Source: CAZVLQ01 sp964628185 (GTDB lineage: Bacteria > Pseudomonadota > Zetaproteobacteria > Mariprofundales > Mariprofundaceae). Taken from it: a DNA stretch of 16,605 nt. This document shows positions 13,451 to 16,605 of the stretch, in pieces. Every line of letters begins with the position of its first letter. The first letter of the stretch is position 1. The stretch lies in NCBI GenBank assembly GCA_964628185.1, contig CAZVLQ010000029.1, forward strand, positions 1-16,605, read 5' to 3'. Both the position numbers and the translations under genes were made by a program. The notes below the pieces were generated by a model. The model was not told the origin of the DNA, made no database searches, and saw only the letters and a program-made list of their open reading frames with translations.

Positions 13451-13479
13451 TTGACAGGGAAAACAAGCGTCACTATGGT
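13451..13479 (+). promoter_or_regulatory. sigma70-type promoter of the str operon
   Basis: A perfect -35 TTGACA (13451-13456), an optimal 17-bp spacer and a -10 TATGGT (13474-13479) lie about 57 bp before the rpsL start. A small leader hairpin, CATCC (13494-13498) with GGATG (13504-13508), follows, then a T-run (13518-13523). Position and quality fit the main promoter of rpsL-rpsG-fusA-tuf. Confidence 0.7.
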
Positions 13480-13536
13480 TCGCGGCCCTTCGACATCCTA
13501 TTGGGATGACGGGGATATTTTTTGAAGAGGTGGCTG

Positions 13537-13908
13537 ATGCCGACGATTAATCAGTTGATCCGCAAGGGCCGTACGGACAAGCGGAAAATCAACAAGGTTC
13601 CCGCGCTGGACGCATGTCCGCAGCGCCGCGGCGTATGTACGCGCGTGTACACGACGACACCGAAGAAACCGAATTCAGCCCTGCGCAAGGTGGCCCGCGT
13701 GCGCCTGACCAATGGCCAGGAAGTCACCGCCTATATTCCGGGTGAAGGCCACAAGCTCCAGGAGCATTCAGTGGTGCTGATTCGCGGTGGCCGCGTGAAG
13801 GATCTGCCCGGTGTTCGTTACCACATTCTTCGTGGCGTGCTGGATACGACCGGCGTGGACGGCCGCAGGCAGGCCCGCTCCAAGTACGGCGCCAAGCGGC
13901 CCAAGTAA
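13537..13908 (+). CDS. rpsL: 30S ribosomal protein S12
   Basis: This 123-residue decoding-centre protein of the small subunit begins MPTINQLIRKGR as in most bacteria. The start is the ATG at 13537, with AGAGG (13526-13530) 6 bp upstream; an in-frame TTG at 13522 would add five foreign residues. Lysines K43 (TTPKKPNSALRK) and K88 (GGRVKDLPGVRYH) are the ancestral residues whose changes give streptomycin resistance, so this copy looks wild type. It is the first gene of the str operon, 18 bp before rpsG. Confidence 0.98.
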   Translation: MPTINQLIRKGRTDKRKINKVPALDACPQRRGVCTRVYTTTPKKPNSALRKVARVRLTNGQEVTAYIPGEGHKLQEHSVVLIRGGRVKDLPGVRYHILRGVLDTTGVDGRRQARSKYGAKRPK

Positions 13909-13926
13909 GCCGGGGAGAAACAGGAC

Positions 13927-14397
13927 ATGCCGCGTAAAGGCCCCGCCGCCATTCGACCCGTCACCCCCGATGCCAGGTTCGGGGACAGGATGGTATCCAC
14001 TGTCGTCAACAAGATCATGTGGGCCGGCAAGAAAAATATTGCCGAGCAGATTGTTTACGGGGCCATGGATATCGCCGCCGGCAGGTTAAAAATCGAACCG
14101 CTTACCGCCCTGCACAAGGCGCTTGAGGCGGTCAAGCCCCTGGTGGAAGTTAAATCCCGCCGCGTGGGCGGCGCCACCTATCAGGTACCGATTGAAGTGA
14201 GTGAACGGCGCAAGGAATCCCTGGCCGTACGCTGGCTTGTAGAGTTTGCCCGCAAGCGTTCCGAGCATACGATGATGGAGCGCCTGGGGAATGAGATTGC
14301 GGATGCGGTGTCCGAGCGTGGCGGCGCGTTCAAGAAGCGCGACGAGACACATCGCATGGCCGAGGCGAACAAGGCGTTTTCACACTACCGCTGGTAA
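13927..14397 (+). CDS. rpsG: 30S ribosomal protein S7
   Basis: This 156-residue 16S rRNA-binding protein organises the 30S head. Recognisable family features are MPRKGPAAIRPV, the DARFGDRMVSTVVNKIMW segment, KPLVEVKSRRVGGATYQVP and the C-terminal KKRDETHRMAEANKAFSHYRW. The length is normal. The rpsL-rpsG spacer is only 18 bp. In E. coli a longer spacer carries the S7 translational repressor site, so that control cannot be arranged the same way here. Confidence 0.98.
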   Translation: MPRKGPAAIRPVTPDARFGDRMVSTVVNKIMWAGKKNIAEQIVYGAMDIAAGRLKIEPLTALHKALEAVKPLVEVKSRRVGGATYQVPIEVSERRKESLAVRWLVEFARKRSEHTMMERLGNEIADAVSERGGAFKKRDETHRMAEANKAFSHYRW

Positions 14398-14459
14398 GTG
14401 GCGGCAGTTTTTTAGTTTAAAGATTTGTTCTTGACATTTTGATGAAGGAGTAGCGGATC

Positions 14460-16538
14460 GTGGCCCGTAAGACACCATTAGAGCGTGTGCGCAACATCGG
14501 TATCATGGCGCATATCGACGCCGGCAAGACGACGACGACGGAGCGCGTGCTCTACTACACCGGCGTAACGCACAAGATTGGCGAAGTGCACGAGGGCGCC
14601 GCGACCATGGACTGGATGGCGCAGGAGCAGGAACGGGGGATCACCATTACCTCGGCCGCGACAACCTGCGCCTGGGCCAATCATCAGATCAACATTATTG
14701 ACACCCCCGGACACGTGGACTTCACCATTGAGGTGGAGCGCAGCCTGCGCGTGCTCGACGGCGCCGTCGGTGTGTTCTGCGCCGTTGGCGGCGTGGAACC
14801 CCAGTCCGAGACCGTCTGGCGGCAGGCGGACAAGTACAACGTGCCGAGAATCGCTTTCGTCAACAAGATGGATCGCATGGGGGCCGCTTTCTTCCGCGTG
14901 GTGGATGAAATATCCGGACGCCTGGGCCATAACGCCGTGCCCATCAACCTGCCGATCGGGGCCGAGGATCAGTTCAGGGGCGTGGTTGATCTGATCCGCA
15001 TGAAGGCCATCGTCTGGCATGATGAAGCCATGGGCGCGGAATATGATGTGCTGGATATCCCGGCCGAGCTTGCCGATCAGGCGGAGGAATACCGCGAAAG
15101 GCTGCTGGATACGGTACTGGTCTATGACGATGCCCTGATGGAGACCTATCTGGAAGGCGGCGAGATCGATGAGGACGCCCTGAAGCAATGTATCCGTCAG
15201 GCCGTAATTGGTATTGACATGATTCCGGTGCTGTGTGGCAGCGCCTTCAAGAACAAAGGCGTGCAGACCTTGCTGGATGCTGTCGTGGATTTTCTGCCGT
15301 CGCCGCTGGATGTGCCGGCCGTAACTGGACACAAGGTGGATTCCGAGGAAGAGGATACGCGCCCGACATCCGATGATGCACCATTTTCAGCCCTGGCCTT
15401 CAAGGTCATGACCGATCCCTTTGTGGGCAACCTGACCTATTTCCGCGTCTATTCCGGCGTGCTGGGTGCGGGATCCTACGTCATCAATGCTACCAAGGGG
15501 AAAAAGGAAAGAATCGGCCGCCTGTTGCAGATGCATTCCAATGAACGCAAGGATATCAAGGAAGTGCGTGCCGGTGATATCGCCGCCGCCGTCGGGCTGA
15601 AATTCTCGACAACGGGCGATACCCTGTGCAGTGAGAATGACCCTATCGTACTTGAGCGCATGGAGTTCCCCGAGCCGGTGATTTCCGTGGCGATTGAGCC
15701 GAAAACCAAGGTGGACCAGGAAAAGATGGGTATTGCGCTGGGCAAACTGGCGGCCGAGGATCCTTCCTTCCGGGTGCATACGGATGAGGAAACCGGGCAG
15801 ACCATTATTTCCGGTATGGGTGAGCTTCACCTGGAGATCATCGTGGATCGCATGCAACGTGAGTTCAAGGTGGATGCCAATGTCGGCAAGCCGCAAGTGG
15901 CCTACCGTGAAACGATTCGCAGCAAGGTGCAGGCCGAAGGCAAGTTTATACGGCAGTCCGGCGGCCGCGGCCAGTATGGTCATGTCTGGCTGGCGCTTGA
16001 ACCGCTGGAGCCGGGCTCGGGCTTTGAATTCGAGGACAAGATCGTCGGCGGCGTGGTGCCGCGTGAATATATTCCTGCCGTGAACAAGGGAATTGCCGAA
16101 GCCATGGGGAACGGGGTTATGGCCGGCTATCCGATGGTGGACATCAAGGCGACCCTTTATGACGGTTCCTACCATGATGTCGACTCATCCGAAATGGCGT
16201 TTAAGATTGCCGGTTCCATGGGCTTCAAGGCGGGCGCGGCCAGGGCCAGACCGGTGTTGCTGGAGCCCGTCATGGAGGTTGAGGTGGTTACGCCCGAGGA
16301 GTACATGGGTGATATTGTGGGCGATCTGAATCGCCGGCGCGGGCGGGTGCAGGGCATGAGCGATCGCGGCAACGCCAAGGTGATAGATGCCGAGGTGCCG
16401 CTGGCCGAAATGTTCGGCTATGCCACGCAGTTGCGCTCGATGAGTCAGGGGCGAGCCAATTACACCATGCAGTTCGCGCACTATGAGCAGGTACCGAACA
16501 ACATCGCGCAGGAAATTGTTGCGAGCGTGAAGGGTTAA
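14460..16538 (+). CDS. fusA: Translation elongation factor G
   Basis: This GTPase translocates tRNA and mRNA on the ribosome. The 692 residues are normal length. Visible motifs are AHIDAGKTTTTERVLYYTG (G1), EQERGITITSA (switch I), DTPGHVDFTIEVERSL (G3), NKMDRMGA (G4) and CGSAFKNKGVQ (G5). Domains II to V continue through GMGELHLEIIVDRM and GRGQYGHVWL to a C-terminal ANYTMQFAHYEQVP. It starts with GTG at 14460, with AAGGAG (14445-14450) 9 bp upstream. It lies in the canonical position between rpsG and tuf. Confidence 0.99.
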   Translation: MARKTPLERVRNIGIMAHIDAGKTTTTERVLYYTGVTHKIGEVHEGAATMDWMAQEQERGITITSAATTCAWANHQINIIDTPGHVDFTIEVERSLRVLDGAVGVFCAVGGVEPQSETVWRQADKYNVPRIAFVNKMDRMGAAFFRVVDEISGRLGHNAVPINLPIGAEDQFRGVVDLIRMKAIVWHDEAMGAEYDVLDIPAELADQAEEYRERLLDTVLVYDDALMETYLEGGEIDEDALKQCIRQAVIGIDMIPVLCGSAFKNKGVQTLLDAVVDFLPSPLDVPAVTGHKVDSEEEDTRPTSDDAPFSALAFKVMTDPFVGNLTYFRVYSGVLGAGSYVINATKGKKERIGRLLQMHSNERKDIKEVRAGDIAAAVGLKFSTTGDTLCSENDPIVLERMEFPEPVISVAIEPKTKVDQEKMGIALGKLAAEDPSFRVHTDEETGQTIISGMGELHLEIIVDRMQREFKVDANVGKPQVAYRETIRSKVQAEGKFIRQSGGRGQYGHVWLALEPLEPGSGFEFEDKIVGGVVPREYIPAVNKGIAEAMGNGVMAGYPMVDIKATLYDGSYHDVDSSEMAFKIAGSMGFKAGAARARPVLLEPVMEVEVVTPEEYMGDIVGDLNRRRGRVQGMSDRGNAKVIDAEVPLAEMFGYATQLRSMSQGRANYTMQFAHYEQVPNNIAQEIVASVKG

Positions 16539-16561
16539 GAAAGAAGTTTAAGGAGCAAGCG

Positions 16562-16605
16562 ATGGCGAAGGCGAAATACGAGCGGACGAAGCCGCACGTG
16601 AACAT
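16562..16605 (+). CDS. tuf: Elongation factor Tu, 5' end only
   Basis: Fourteen complete codons are visible before the window ends: MAKAKYERTKPHVN, the standard EF-Tu N-terminus. AGGAG (16551-16555) lies 6 bp before the ATG. It starts 23 bp after fusA as the fourth gene of the str operon. Truncation is by the window edge, not by mutation. Confidence 0.93.
   Translation, partial: MAKAKYERTKPHVN

Noticed and set aside
14431..14436. TTGACA between rpsG and fusA, as a possible internal promoter
   Set aside because: With a 17-bp spacer the -10 would fall on CGGATC at the fusA start, which is not a usable -10.
14478..15332. Long minus-strand open frame opposite fusA
   Set aside because: It has no family features and mirrors the codon bias of fusA, so it is a shadow frame.

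Overview
The window looks like chromosomal DNA of a Gram-negative bacterium, most likely Pseudomonadota. It has lptG, which implies lipopolysaccharide export, several Sec signal peptides, outer-membrane-type barrels, c-type cytochromes and a proteobacterial str operon (rpsL-rpsG-fusA-tuf). I cannot name a genus. No rRNA, tRNA, CRISPR array, transposase or phage gene is visible.

Left part (about 1-8,900): an envelope copper/cytochrome locus. On the minus strand, a two-domain multicopper oxidase with a natural 14-His tail is followed by a tri-heme cytochrome c. Divergently, on the plus strand, runs a long tightly packed cluster: a small exported Cys/His protein, a predicted outer-membrane protein, copC, copD, a second copy of the small Cys/His protein, a second Met-rich outer-membrane barrel with a CCxxC motif, a small mono-heme cytochrome, a TlpA-like thioredoxin, a small His/Met-rich exported peptide and a lipoprotein. 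Many junctions are 4-bp ATGA overlaps, so most of this is probably one operon for handling copper, and perhaps electrons, in the periplasm and outer membrane. The module [small Cys/His protein + barrel] occurs twice, and this unnamed pair is the best candidate for a poorly described system.

Repeats: hairpin elements with GGGGACA/TGTCCCC arms occur three times. One is intergenic (3055-3119). Two lie inside copD (4557-4590 and 4810-4873, the latter nested in a second inverted repeat), where they keep the frame open and add residues to predicted cytoplasmic loops.

Middle part (8,907-10,892): ftsY begins 24 bp after the lipoprotein gene. It is followed by a probable 51-codon gene for a Met-rich exported peptide that is easily missed, then by a suhB-type inositol monophosphatase gene. 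The minus-strand pair aspartate aminotransferase then lptG converges on suhB.

Right part (13,186-16,605): a 351-bp non-coding stretch holds a repeat relic and a strong sigma70-like promoter. The str operon follows: rpsL, rpsG, fusA and the first 14 codons of tuf, cut by the window edge.
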